Shown: one piece after another, positions 27,115 to 36,026 of the stretch
Position numbering within the stretch: the stretch's first letter is position 1
Layout of the letters: each line of letters starts with the position of its first letter
NCBI RefSeq assembly: GCF_900240995.1
Contig: NZ_LT965956.1
Location: forward strand, 248,001-312,000
DNA: 64,000 bases
Source: Bacillus sp. Marseille-P3661
Lineage (GTDB): Bacteria; Bacillota; Bacilli; Bacillales; Bacillaceae_J
Direction of reading: 5' to 3'
Made by a program: the position numbers and the translations under genes
Notes under the pieces: model-generated
The model's database searches: none
Told to the model about the DNA's origin: nothing
The model's input: the letters and a program-made list of their open reading frames with translations, nothing else

Positions 27115-27128
27115 TTAAGCGCTTTCAC
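27115..27128 (-). promoter_or_regulatory. cre-like site upstream of the dehydrogenase-TTT operon
   Basis: On the minus strand GTGAAAGCGCTTAA resembles a cre site but differs from the full consensus at its first position and at the conserved C near its end. It abuts the first palindrome. Confidence 0.3.
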
Positions 27129-27147
27129 GTTTTACATTATAAAACGT
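27127..27147. promoter_or_regulatory. Palindromic operator candidate 1
   Basis: ACGTTTTA-N5-TAAAACGT is a perfect 8-5-8 inverted repeat, 30 bases before the dehydrogenase start. It shares its core with the second site 83 bases away. Confidence 0.6.
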
Positions 27148-27210
27148 CGTTTTGTTTTTTCTGAACAGAAATAACCCTACCTTTACCTCCCTTCCCATAT
27201 ACTAGAAAAA

Positions 27211-27229
27211 AGTTTTACAATATAAAACT
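27211..27229. promoter_or_regulatory. Palindromic operator candidate 2
   Basis: AGTTTTA-N5-TAAAACT is a perfect 7-5-7 inverted repeat with the same core and spacer length as site 1. The centres are about eight helical turns apart, which would suit co-operative or looping repression. Confidence 0.6.
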
Positions 27230-27253
27230 ATGTTTCTAATATTTTCTATTAAT

Positions 27254-27282
27254 AGCTTAATCTGTATTTTCATATGAGTCAA
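27254..27282 (-). promoter_or_regulatory. Possible promoter of the dehydrogenase-TTT operon
   Basis: TTGACT and TAAGCT are separated by 17 bases, just upstream of operator candidate 2. The -10 match is weak. The rest of the 520-base gap is AT-rich without other visible signals. Confidence 0.3.
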
Positions 27283-27566
27283 TACTTTTTTTTTAATTTT
27301 TCGAAAAATCATATAATATAAATCGTTTTAGTAATGTAAAAAAATATAGGTCATTTTTCCGAACGTCTGAAAATTTATATAAAAAAAACCAATGAATTCA
27401 ACATTTTATCCTTACTTTCACCCGTAACTCCATTAAAAATGAGAAAACCTTTTTATAGTAATATATTACTTTAAAATAATTGGGAGAGCTTTATTAAATA
27501 ATTGCAATTATACGAAACTCCAAAAAAGTCCAATAGTTTTTTATTGGAAAAATTCACACAAAAGGG

Positions 27567-27602
27567 AACAAACCGCCTCTTGTTGAAAGAGGCGGTTTGT
27601 TA
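27567..27602 (-). terminator. Terminator after the secreted domain-repeat protein gene
   Basis: AACAAACCGCCTCTT pairs almost perfectly with AAGAGGCGGTTTGTT. The minus-strand tail has only a short T-run. Confidence 0.7.
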
Positions 27603-27619
27603 GACTAATAGCTATACTA

Positions 27620-29083
27620 TTATCTAGTTATATCAAATCCTAAATTAATAACTGGCATTGCTGAACCAGGGTGATCTTCGCTATACGTAAGCTGTGGAGC
27701 TAAGTAAATGTCAGGAACCTTTTTTTGTCCTCTATAGATCCCAGGATATAAATCTATTAAGTGATGTCCTGGTGCACCGTTAACTGTCATCTTGAATTTT
27801 AATGTTCCTTGGCTATTAAATGAACACATATAGCCTATATAAGCATTATCATAGGTTAGGTAATAAGCATTATCAAACTCTGTCCATCCTGAACCTTTAA
27901 TTTCAATTGTCACTTCTGTTCCAGATGGTCCGGATGTTGGAGAAATGCTAACAATTGTCGGTAAAATTCGCAAGTACGTACCACCATATAGCTCGTCGCC
28001 AACCTTTAATTCAATGCGATGTGGTACACCCCCAAGGTCATCAGGGACAACAAACGCATAAGAAAGTTTTCCTGTGGAGTCTGAAACAGTTTGTCCAAGT
28101 TTTACAGCTTTTTCAGAAAATCCAGCGGCTGTTACCCGGTTCCCCACCATTGTATACCAAATGACCTCTACTCCTTCACCTGGTGGTAGACCTTCAGCTG
28201 TTAGGTTTACAGATTCACCAACTGTAGCTTCATTTTTATTCAGTACAACGCTCACTTCTGGCTTATGTTCAACATTCGGCATTTGAACTCCTCCGTCTGC
28301 TGCGGCTTTTGGAATAGGGCCAACGGCGTTTTTCTTGATGGGCTCTTCGTCCGTTACTTCAAATGTGAACGATGGTACAGGTAGATAACTATTAGGCGCT
28401 TGTTCATGATTGATATACGGAATACCTAAATAACCATGCCAAATAGTCAGATTATGCTTTCCTACCTCTCCGCTCGCACGAATTTTGGCGGTTGCTGTTC
28501 CTTCTGTTGATACAGCTGAGATTAATCCGGTTAGTTTGTTATCATAACTCAATTGCCAATTGCTCTCCATGTTTGTCCATCCGATTCCCTCTGCCGTTAT
28601 AGTAATTTCAGTACCAACAGGACCTGATTCTGGTTGCATCGTGAATTTAGGAGCTACAAAATATGTATTTTGAGCAACTTTTACATTTCCTTGACTCACA
28701 TAAAGGGTGTGGTCCCCGCCAAAGCCTTTTGGTACGATAAATGTTCCACTCCAATTTCCCTGATCATCAACCTTATCTGTTAATAAAATGATTTCTTTTT
28801 CCTCATATTTTGGTCCAATTACTGTATAAATCCCATCGAGATCATAGCTTCCGTCAACTGTCATCCAAGATAGCTGTACTGGTTTGTTTGGAACTAGACC
28901 TGTAGCAGTAAATGATACTTCAGAGCCAACAAATCCTTCAGTTTGATCTAAACTTAATTCACCTGTAAGCACTGGAAAAGCAAATGCATTGTGTACTGTA
29001 CTTGCATACGAATATGACGTAAATGGTATCGAACAAATTAGAACTGCAATAATTATTAATAAGTGTTTTAGTGGTTTTATCAT
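27620..29083 (-). CDS. Secreted protein with duplicated Ig-like modules
   Basis: The protein of 487 residues begins with a signal peptide (about 28 residues). The mature part is a duplication: an Ig-like module with LS-x-x-x-x-x-VG followed by a TIG-like module with SGP-x-GTE-x-TI and a trailing Gly-His/Lys-x-x-x-Leu-x-x-x-x-Gly strand (near residues 150-230). A proline- and lysine-rich linker follows, then the same pair again (near 275-460). No catalytic motif is seen. The upstream gene on the same strand encodes a stalk-domain protein 66 bp away, separated by a hairpin. It is probably a wall- or matrix-associated structural protein; I cannot name a function. Confidence 0.65.
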   Translation of the reverse strand: MIKPLKHLLIIIAVLICSIPFTSYSYASTVHNAFAFPVLTGELSLDQTEGFVGSEVSFTATGLVPNKPVQLSWMTVDGSYDLDGIYTVIGPKYEEKEIILLTDKVDDQGNWSGTFIVPKGFGGDHTLYVSQGNVKVAQNTYFVAPKFTMQPESGPVGTEITITAEGIGWTNMESNWQLSYDNKLTGLISAVSTEGTATAKIRASGEVGKHNLTIWHGYLGIPYINHEQAPNSYLPVPSFTFEVTDEEPIKKNAVGPIPKAAADGGVQMPNVEHKPEVSVVLNKNEATVGESVNLTAEGLPPGEGVEVIWYTMVGNRVTAAGFSEKAVKLGQTVSDSTGKLSYAFVVPDDLGGVPHRIELKVGDELYGGTYLRILPTIVSISPTSGPSGTEVTIEIKGSGWTEFDNAYYLTYDNAYIGYMCSFNSQGTLKFKMTVNGAPGHHLIDLYPGIYRGQKKVPDIYLAPQLTYSEDHPGSAMPVINLGFDITR

Positions 29084-29102
29084 TGACTAGTAGCTCCTCT
29101 CA

Positions 29103-29132
29103 AAAATGTGGAACAACCGTAATGGTTGTTCC
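29103..29132 (-). terminator. Intercistronic terminator-like hairpin
   Basis: The perfect stem GGAACAACC/GGTTGTTCC is followed on the minus strand by CACATTTTTG. It sits between the two secreted-protein genes and may give partial termination. Confidence 0.6.
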
Positions 29133-29149
29133 AGTGTAATTCTCTTAAA

Positions 29150-29935
29150 TTACTTTGATTGTTCCGTAGACTCCGGTTGTTCAGTAGAGTGAGCAGGATC
29201 ATTTCCTACGATCGTAATTAGAGAAGGCATCACATTAAATGGTGTATACTGTCCTTTAGAGGATTCAGTTTCTGCTGTAACAAAATAGCCTAATGTACCT
29301 TTTGGTGTGTCTTCTGTAACCTCATACGCAACAGTCCAGAACTCTTCCGCTCCTGGCATATCTGGTGGATGAGCTCCTAAATGCATATCTAAAACCTCAC
29401 CTGTAGATAAATGAACTTGAACTTTTGCATTCCTTGCTAACTCACCTGTTATTGGATTGGTAGCTTTCATGCGAAAAATAACTGCATCGCCTACAGTAAA
29501 ACGGCTTTGCAAAACACATCCGGCATTTCTAGATACGACATCTCCATAAACAACAAGATCGCTTTTGTACTGAATGTTTACAGTCTGTGTTGTTGCATTC
29601 CATCTTAAATCAGTGGCACCTGTTGCTTGGGCAATCTCTCTAATATAGGCTGTTGGTTTGCCGTTATTTAGAACTATATCGAGCTGTTTACCTTTAATAG
29701 TTGCGGTCTTACTCGAGGCATCGTATGTAAAATCTACACCGGTAATTTTTGAAAATGCCTCCAAATCAACATAAGTCTTTCCTTCAATAGAATGATTTGC
29801 TGTAGATTTTAATGTCTCACCATTAACAGAAAGCTTTACACCAGTTTCTGCCGCGAAGGCACCTGTTGTGAAACACATTGCAATTGCTGAAGATACTGCA
29901 ACTGCTGCTATACCTTTTTTCCATGATACTTTCAT
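29150..29935 (-). CDS. Secreted stalk-domain (copper amine oxidase N-like) protein
   Basis: The protein of about 261 residues has a signal peptide ending at AFA. One stalk domain (residues 30-115) follows, with VKLSVNGE-x-L, YVDLEAFSKITG, FTYDASSKTATI, and a Tyr-Ile-Arg-Glu segment. The remaining 120 residues form a probable beta-sandwich (VVSRNAGCVLQSRFTVGDAV, VTEDTPKGTLGYFV) of no named family. The start is the ATG at 29935, seven bases after AGGAGG. It lies upstream of the Ig-module protein on the same strand, so the two may act together outside the cell. Confidence 0.7.
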   Translation of the reverse strand: MKVSWKKGIAAVAVSSAIAMCFTTGAFAAETGVKLSVNGETLKSTANHSIEGKTYVDLEAFSKITGVDFTYDASSKTATIKGKQLDIVLNNGKPTAYIREIAQATGATDLRWNATTQTVNIQYKSDLVVYGDVVSRNAGCVLQSRFTVGDAVIFRMKATNPITGELARNAKVQVHLSTGEVLDMHLGAHPPDMPGAEEFWTVAYEVTEDTPKGTLGYFVTAETESSKGQYTPFNVMPSLITIVGNDPAHSTEQPESTEQSK

Positions 29936-30131
29936 ATACCAACCTCCTAAATATTTACTTTTTTTCGTTATTAACATTCTATATACCCAAACAATTTTCC
30001 TGCTACTTTTTTCTTAAATATTACAGGGCCCCTTCATAATATTCGCAAAAATAATTAAATATTCATAAAAATAGTACAATGAACTTAAGTCTTTTATACG
30101 TGACAACTACTATTTATTAAGGTAAATGGGC

Positions 30132-30163
30132 AAAAAAAACCCACTAATTATGAAATTAGTGGG
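30132..30163 (-). terminator. Terminator after the helicase gene
   Basis: CCCACTAATT pairs with AATTAGTGGG, followed on the minus strand by eight Ts. Confidence 0.9.
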
Positions 30164-30175
30164 TAGATTAGGTGT

Positions 30176-32671
30176 TTAGAACTGGTATCTATTATCACGT
30201 TCTTCAAAATAACACTCATTACATACATTAAATTTAAACCGAGGATGCAAACTTTTACCGCATTTTTTACAAACCTTGCTAGCAATTTTGACACCACTTT
30301 TTAAATGTTCATGAATTTTATCACTAATTTCTTCGCGGACTCTTTCCCAATAATGTGCCTCGGTGCTTCTTCCTAATTTATATAAAAATAATAGATGCAG
30401 ACCAACTGACTTGTAAGACAATTCAAGCTCTTCAAGTCCCAATTCTTTGATTTGAGGCTCTGGAAGTTCTTCACCATCAACAATAGTTTCAAGTTTCTGT
30501 CTCCATTGTGCCCGTAATGAGGGTTCATTTGATGAAAATGGTAAGTGTAAAAAGCCATATAAATCTGCCAACGATAGTTTGGCCTCTACAACAGTATCTT
30601 CAATTATTTCATACAAAAGTTTTTCCTCGGATAATGATGCTTTTTTTGTTCCTTTAGGACTTTTAAATTGATCCCATAGGTAAAAAAACTGACCAAGATT
30701 ACGAGAATATTTTTGAAACCTTTCTAGTATACTTGTTGTTGGTGCAATCGCAAATCCTTGCAGTGGCTCATCCTCTTGTTCCAACAATCGGCCCATTGTT
30801 TTAGGATCACTATAAAAAGCTACCTTGCCAACATCATAGATCCCTTTACGGCCTGCTCGACCAGCTATTTGTTTAACCTCTTGCGATCTTAACCGTCTTC
30901 TTCTTGTTCCGTCAAATTTCTCGTTTTCCAAAAAAATAATTCGCCTTATCGGAAGATTTAAGCCCATTCCAATTGCATCTGTAGCAACAATGACTGTTGT
31001 TTCTCCTTTAATAAATCGTTGCATCTGTTTCTTTCTTGTTTCTGGGGGCATGCTTCCATAAATCATACTAACTTGATGACCTGTTTTCTGTAACTCCGAG
31101 GCAGTTTCGAGTACCTTTCTTCTTGAAAAACAAACCAGCGCGTCACCTTTTTGTGTCTGACCTAAACGGAATAAGTTATGTTCTACCTCTAATGGTATAT
31201 CCCTAAAATATTCATGAACTTCAACATTTGATTCTCCGAGCAATTGTAGGATCATTGATCTTGCGTTAAAACTGCAAATAATATGGACTTCTTTTGCATT
31301 CGCTTTTGTCAGGGCTTTATACCATGAAAACCCACGATCTTTATCAGCAAGCATTTGTGCTTCATCAATAACCACAACATCGTAATAGTCTTTTTCACGA
31401 AACATTTCGACTGTACAAGCAATATGATTTGCTCCAGCTACTAGCTTTTCTTCTTCACCAGTTTTTAAGGAACAAGGGACACCTTCTTCATTTAATTTAT
31501 CGTATATTTCGAGAGCTAATAATCTTAGTGGAGCTAAGTATATACCACTTGACGCCTCCTTCATATTTTTAATAGCTTGGAAGGTTTTCCCAGTATTTGT
31601 TTCACCGACATGAAGAATATATTGGATATTTCGTGTGGCAGGCGGATTGTACTCCATACCGAATATATCCTCTATCATTCGGGTCTCTTCTTCTTTTCTT
31701 CGTTTAATTTCTTCTAGTTCTTCAACCTCTTTTCTTTCCCTCTCTTCAATATCACGATTAAATATTTCCCGATGTGTTTCAACATCAAACGGTATATCAA
31801 TAAGCTTACTTAGATTATCGACATATTCATTTAACAAGTCTTCGAAAATTTCATGACTGAGATCATCAAGAGGTTCAAATGCAGCTTCTTTTAAGAATTC
31901 AATACGTAAAGGTTCTTGAAACATTTCAACATATTCCTCGAATAATACCTTAGGGAGTCGCTCTTTTAACCAATTAGGGCCAAAATCAAATAAATATGTC
32001 GAAATTAGCCTTTCATATTTCTCTGCTACAATTTCGCCGAAGGTGTATTGATTATAGGCAAACTCTTGCTCGCTATATAAATATTCTGAAAAAGTGAGTG
32101 CATCAGATAATAATAATCCCTTATTTTCAATTTCAATCGCTAGCTGACTACCAAGTAAGAAACGTACATATAAATACAGATCTTCATAATGCTCACCTAA
32201 TAACTGTTCAATATGGTATTCAACCTTTAACAAGTACTTTCTTCTAGACTCACGCTCTAAATGAAGCGCTCTATGATGTAAGTAGGATTCCCTGACTGTA
32301 TCATATTTTTGTTTCCATATCTCAACCTGATTGACAAATTTCTCATCTAGCCAACCAACAAGATCATAGGGTTCCTCATTTCGAATTTCAGTACGAAATA
32401 ACTGATTGAGTAATTTTCTCTTAGTATCTTCTATATCATATCCTTTTGCGGTAAGGTATGCTTTCTTTTCAGAAAATGTAGCGTGACTGGCGGTTAAATT
32501 AAGCCATACATTTAACCAAACCTGCTCAATGTAGTGGCCTCTTTCTCGCAAATATTGTTCGTAAGAAGGACAGTTCTCCTTCGTCTCTAAATATTTATCT
32601 ATATCGTCCAACACCATTGCTTTAGCTCGTTCAACAGCTTTTAAATAATAACTTTTTAAAATATCCTCCAT
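30176..32671 (-). CDS. Suv3-like DExH RNA helicase with C-terminal zinc ribbon
   Basis: This 831-residue protein has an N-terminal helical region of about 340 residues. The superfamily-2 helicase core carries motif I GETNTGKT (near 355), motif II DEAQ, and later motifs TDAIGMGLNLPI and QIAGRAGRKG. The GETNTGKT form and the spacing resemble mitochondrial Suv3-type RNA helicases. A C-terminal four-cysteine zinc ribbon (Cys-x-x-Cys, Cys-x-x-Cys) closes the protein. It is single, with a good ribosome site (AAGGAG) and terminator. It probably unwinds RNA; substrates and partners are unknown. Confidence 0.8.
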   Translation of the reverse strand: MEDILKSYYLKAVERAKAMVLDDIDKYLETKENCPSYEQYLRERGHYIEQVWLNVWLNLTASHATFSEKKAYLTAKGYDIEDTKRKLLNQLFRTEIRNEEPYDLVGWLDEKFVNQVEIWKQKYDTVRESYLHHRALHLERESRRKYLLKVEYHIEQLLGEHYEDLYLYVRFLLGSQLAIEIENKGLLLSDALTFSEYLYSEQEFAYNQYTFGEIVAEKYERLISTYLFDFGPNWLKERLPKVLFEEYVEMFQEPLRIEFLKEAAFEPLDDLSHEIFEDLLNEYVDNLSKLIDIPFDVETHREIFNRDIEERERKEVEELEEIKRRKEEETRMIEDIFGMEYNPPATRNIQYILHVGETNTGKTFQAIKNMKEASSGIYLAPLRLLALEIYDKLNEEGVPCSLKTGEEEKLVAGANHIACTVEMFREKDYYDVVVIDEAQMLADKDRGFSWYKALTKANAKEVHIICSFNARSMILQLLGESNVEVHEYFRDIPLEVEHNLFRLGQTQKGDALVCFSRRKVLETASELQKTGHQVSMIYGSMPPETRKKQMQRFIKGETTVIVATDAIGMGLNLPIRRIIFLENEKFDGTRRRRLRSQEVKQIAGRAGRKGIYDVGKVAFYSDPKTMGRLLEQEDEPLQGFAIAPTTSILERFQKYSRNLGQFFYLWDQFKSPKGTKKASLSEEKLLYEIIEDTVVEAKLSLADLYGFLHLPFSSNEPSLRAQWRQKLETIVDGEELPEPQIKELGLEELELSYKSVGLHLLFLYKLGRSTEAHYWERVREEISDKIHEHLKSGVKIASKVCKKCGKSLHPRFKFNVCNECYFEERDNRYQF

Positions 32672-32791
32672 ATAAGGCTCCTTGTTTATAAAATAGGGTT
32701 TACGTTAGTTTCTATTGTTAATGTTTTATTCATGTATATTTATTAAGTTTTTTTTGGTGCCTTATTAAGGTATATAGCGTTTAACCAAAAT

Positions 32792-32832
32792 AAAAAGGCA
32801 ATGACAATGAAACCCTTGCCACATTGCCTTTT
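32792..32832 (-). terminator. Terminator after the S8 protease gene
   Basis: AAAAAGGCAATG pairs with CATTGCCTTTTT around a 17-base loop. Confidence 0.85.
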
Positions 32833-32875
32833 TTAATAAGAGTACTTGTCATTAAACTAGCACAGTAGCGATTGA

Positions 32876-35359
32876 TTAGAAAAAATAAGGTGTGATCCTG
32901 TTCATTAGTACAGCCATCTGACTTCGGGTGAGTACATCGTTTGGTTTAAAGGTTCCATCATTATAACCATAAAAAAGTTTATAATGGCTCGTTGTTGCAA
33001 TTGCATGATAGGACCATTGCCTAGGATGAACATCAACGAAATGAACATTTTCAGGAATAGGTTTGTCTTTAAGAAACATTCTATGAAGCATTGCAGCCAT
33101 TTGTTCTCTAGTTAATGTGTCTGCAGGCGAAAATCTTCCTTCACTTTTACCCGTCATAATGTCATGTTGAGCAATGATCTTGATTTCATTTTTAGCCCAA
33201 TGCTTTCCATCTACATCCAAAAATTCAATGCTTTTGTCATTTAAAGGTTGTAGTTGTAACGCCCGAACAATAATTACAGCTGCCTCTGCCCGCGAAAGTC
33301 CTTTATCAGGTGAAAAAATACCTGGAGATGTTCCTTTCATCCATCCTCGATTTCCTGTTAATTGTATATCGGATCGAGCCCAGTGAGTGCCGATATCATC
33401 AAAGGTGATTGGAATCTTAGGTATTAATACAAGTTCTTCAGAAGGATCAGACTGTACTCCATCTTTACTGATTGATGTTACCGTAAACGTGTAGGTTTTA
33501 CCATTTGTTAGATTCAGTATGTCTTTCATCGTTGTTACAATTGGTTGTTTATTGTATTTTGAACCATTCATATAAATGTAGTAACCTTCGATATTTTTTG
33601 TATCAGGTACTGTCCACTTTAACGAAACTGTTCTATCCGAAACCTCACCATCTAAATTTAATGGTACTGGAGGGATGAATTTCTTTGTAGTTACGATTTT
33701 CTTAATCGGTTGACTAACTCCTGTAGTTCCTTGCGCAACAAGCTCATATTCAACCGTCGAATTGTATGGTAACTCTCGATCTACATATGTTGTTGAAGTA
33801 CCAGAATAAATGACTACACCATTCCGCCGCAAAGTATAGTGTATAGCTTCCTGCAACAGAGTCCATTGAAGTTCGATTGTATTAGCATCAATTTCTGAAT
33901 AAAGAAGATTTGGAGTTCTAAGTGCTGTTGGTATTTCGACCACTAGCTCCTCACTAATCAGTTGTCCATTCAGAGCTGAAATTTCATATCTATACATTTG
34001 GCCAGGTTGTAAAGTATCCTCCGTAAATTGTAAGGCACTTCCCAAGTATATGACCTGCTCTTCACGTTTTATCATATATCGATTTGCATTTTGAACAGGC
34101 TGCCAACGAATTGTAATCGATTCGTCTGTACTTTTAGCACTTTCTAATAAAGGCTTTTCTAAGTTTAGCGGTATAAGTTCTTGTTGTTCAGTCTCTGGTA
34201 GTAGATTAAATTGAATAAGCCCATACCCATATTTTGAATCGACGCCAACTTCGCCTAAATCAATAACTGTTTCTCGCATATGGGATCGTAATTGGTCATT
34301 TGTCCACTCAGGATAGGCCTGTTTAAGAAGTGCCGCAATACCTGTGACAAAAGGTGCGGCCATACTTGTTCCATTTAAATATTCGTAGTTGTTATTTATA
34401 TATGAAGAAAGAATTGTATCGCCAGGTGCAGTTAGTTCAAGTGCTGGACCCGTTGACGAAAAACTAGCTCTTGTATTATTCAATGTAGTAGCACCTACTG
34501 CTATAGCTCCTTCTAGTCTTGCAGGATAATCAATATTATCCCCAGTACCGGAAGAATTTCCTGAGTTACCCGCTGCTGCGACAATGAACATTCCTGATTG
34601 ATAGGCATAATCGATTACATCTGCCAAAATCTGTGAATATGTACTCATCCCAATACTTAGGTTGATGATGTCAATGTTGTTTGTAATAGCCCAATCGATC
34701 CCTGCAACAACATCAGATAAATAGCCGGCACCATTTTGATCAAGAGCTTTTATACTATATAATTCAACATCTGGTGCCACTCCTAAAACACCTATATCAT
34801 TATGCTGAGCACTGATAATTCCCGCTACATGCGTACCGTGCCCATTGTAATCATTATAAGATGTATCTCCGTTTTCTTCTGTGATAAAAGAAATTCCTCC
34901 AGTTATTTTTAGATCATTATGTTGTGTTTCAATGCCAGTGTCTAGTACAGCTACCTTTACTCCTTTACCAGTATAATGGGTTTCCCATGCTGTGCTACTC
35001 TTTGTTTTCTTGATACCCCAATCTGTTACTTCAGTATTAAGCTCAACCATTTTGTCCTTTTCGATAATTTGAATGTTAGGGTTTTTTTCCAATGCCTTTT
35101 TAGCATGTTCAGGCATTTTTGAGATAGCGATTGGCAAATTTTTTGTTTCTCGTAAAACCTTCCCACCTTTTTGGCGTATTAAAGAGGTATCTTTACTTTT
35201 TTTAAAGATAACTATATAACGTTCGTCTTCATTATCGGTCTTATTCGTCGTGACATTTATTGGGGTAATGTTATTCGTATTATTCAATTCAACCCGTTCT
35301 TCAGCCTGACAGCTAATTAAAAAAAAGAAACAACCAAGCAGAATAAAAACAACCCTCAT
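32876..35359 (-). CDS. S8 (subtilisin-like) serine protease with FN3 and SLH domains
   Basis: The protein has 827 residues. The N-terminus has a signal peptide with a lipobox-like Leu-Ile-Ser-Cys at Cys17. An I9-type propeptide (about 45-105) precedes the subtilisin domain with Asp140 (AVLDTGIE), His174 (NGHGTHVAG), oxyanion Asn265 and Ser332 (GTSMAAP). Three FN3-like domains follow (about 400-650), then three SLH repeats that bind secondary wall polymer. It is likely held on the cell surface and degrades external proteins. A lipid anchor plus SLH repeats on one protein is unusual; the Cys may not be lipidated. It is a single gene with its own terminator. Confidence 0.88.
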   Translation of the reverse strand: MRVVFILLGCFFFLISCQAEERVELNNTNNITPINVTTNKTDNEDERYIVIFKKSKDTSLIRQKGGKVLRETKNLPIAISKMPEHAKKALEKNPNIQIIEKDKMVELNTEVTDWGIKKTKSSTAWETHYTGKGVKVAVLDTGIETQHNDLKITGGISFITEENGDTSYNDYNGHGTHVAGIISAQHNDIGVLGVAPDVELYSIKALDQNGAGYLSDVVAGIDWAITNNIDIINLSIGMSTYSQILADVIDYAYQSGMFIVAAAGNSGNSSGTGDNIDYPARLEGAIAVGATTLNNTRASFSSTGPALELTAPGDTILSSYINNNYEYLNGTSMAAPFVTGIAALLKQAYPEWTNDQLRSHMRETVIDLGEVGVDSKYGYGLIQFNLLPETEQQELIPLNLEKPLLESAKSTDESITIRWQPVQNANRYMIKREEQVIYLGSALQFTEDTLQPGQMYRYEISALNGQLISEELVVEIPTALRTPNLLYSEIDANTIELQWTLLQEAIHYTLRRNGVVIYSGTSTTYVDRELPYNSTVEYELVAQGTTGVSQPIKKIVTTKKFIPPVPLNLDGEVSDRTVSLKWTVPDTKNIEGYYIYMNGSKYNKQPIVTTMKDILNLTNGKTYTFTVTSISKDGVQSDPSEELVLIPKIPITFDDIGTHWARSDIQLTGNRGWMKGTSPGIFSPDKGLSRAEAAVIIVRALQLQPLNDKSIEFLDVDGKHWAKNEIKIIAQHDIMTGKSEGRFSPADTLTREQMAAMLHRMFLKDKPIPENVHFVDVHPRQWSYHAIATTSHYKLFYGYNDGTFKPNDVLTRSQMAVLMNRITPYFF

Positions 35360-35477
35360 TTAAGCTTCTCCTTCGCTAAAAATATCCGAATTATATTTTT
35401 CCTATATTGCCCAAAAGGAAAAATTAAATCCTAATTTAACTGTGGCATTCAGCGAATGGAAAACGTATTAACAAGCC

Positions 35478-35508
35478 AAAAAGGCTAGATTTCGTTTAGC
35501 GAATCTAA
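35478..35508 (-). terminator. Terminator after the ParA-partner gene
   Basis: AGATT-x-CG pairs with CG-x-ATCT, followed on the minus strand by AGCC and five Ts. Confidence 0.6.
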
Positions 35509-35534
35509 CCCCATTCTAGATTATAAGTAATTTA

Positions 35535-36026
35535 CTAAAAAATTTTAGAAAAAGCTTTGCCGCGTTTACGGGCTCGAATATTTGACTTAATTGCTTCATA
35601 AACATCAGACTTTTTTCCTTTACGCTCTGTTTTATCATTGGTCAATATGCAATAAATTAATTTAAGATCAAGTAATGTAGTTTCACGCATAATAGTGGGC
35701 TTGGGCTTTTGATCAAAGTAACTGTGAATTTGTTCTATATCTGAAAAGTTTTCATAATTTAATTTAATTCCATCAATTCCTTGAAAATTTTTATTGAAAA
35801 TCAGTTCAACTATTTCTTGAAAGCTTTGTTTTTTATCAACTACTAACAGTGGGCTTTCATTATGGTTAAAAGTATCTATAGGAAGATCACCATAGCTTTT
35901 TAAAATAGAAATCATTCTATCGATATCATTTGTCTCACTTTTTAATTTTTTTCCATTGATGATGGTTAATATACTTTGATATTTTTGAAGATTACTAACA
36001 ACATTGTTAAACGTGAGCTGAGTCAT
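35535..36026 (-). CDS. Small partner protein of a ParA-type ATPase, unknown family
   Basis: This 163-residue soluble, basic protein matches no family I can name. The last 50 residues (LLDLKLIYCILTNDKTERKG then KKSDVYEAIKSNIRARKRG) resemble a short helical DNA- or RNA-binding module of the SAP/Rho-N type, but this is only a pattern. Its start overlaps the ParA gene's end by 20 bases, so the two are translationally coupled. This placement is where a ParB-like or centromere-binding partner would be expected, yet no ParB box or HTH is visible. Confidence 0.6.
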   Translation of the reverse strand: MTQLTFNNVVSNLQKYQSILTIINGKKLKSETNDIDRMISILKSYGDLPIDTFNHNESPLLVVDKKQSFQEIVELIFNKNFQGIDGIKLNYENFSDIEQIHSYFDQKPKPTIMRETTLLDLKLIYCILTNDKTERKGKKSDVYEAIKSNIRARKRGKAFSKIF

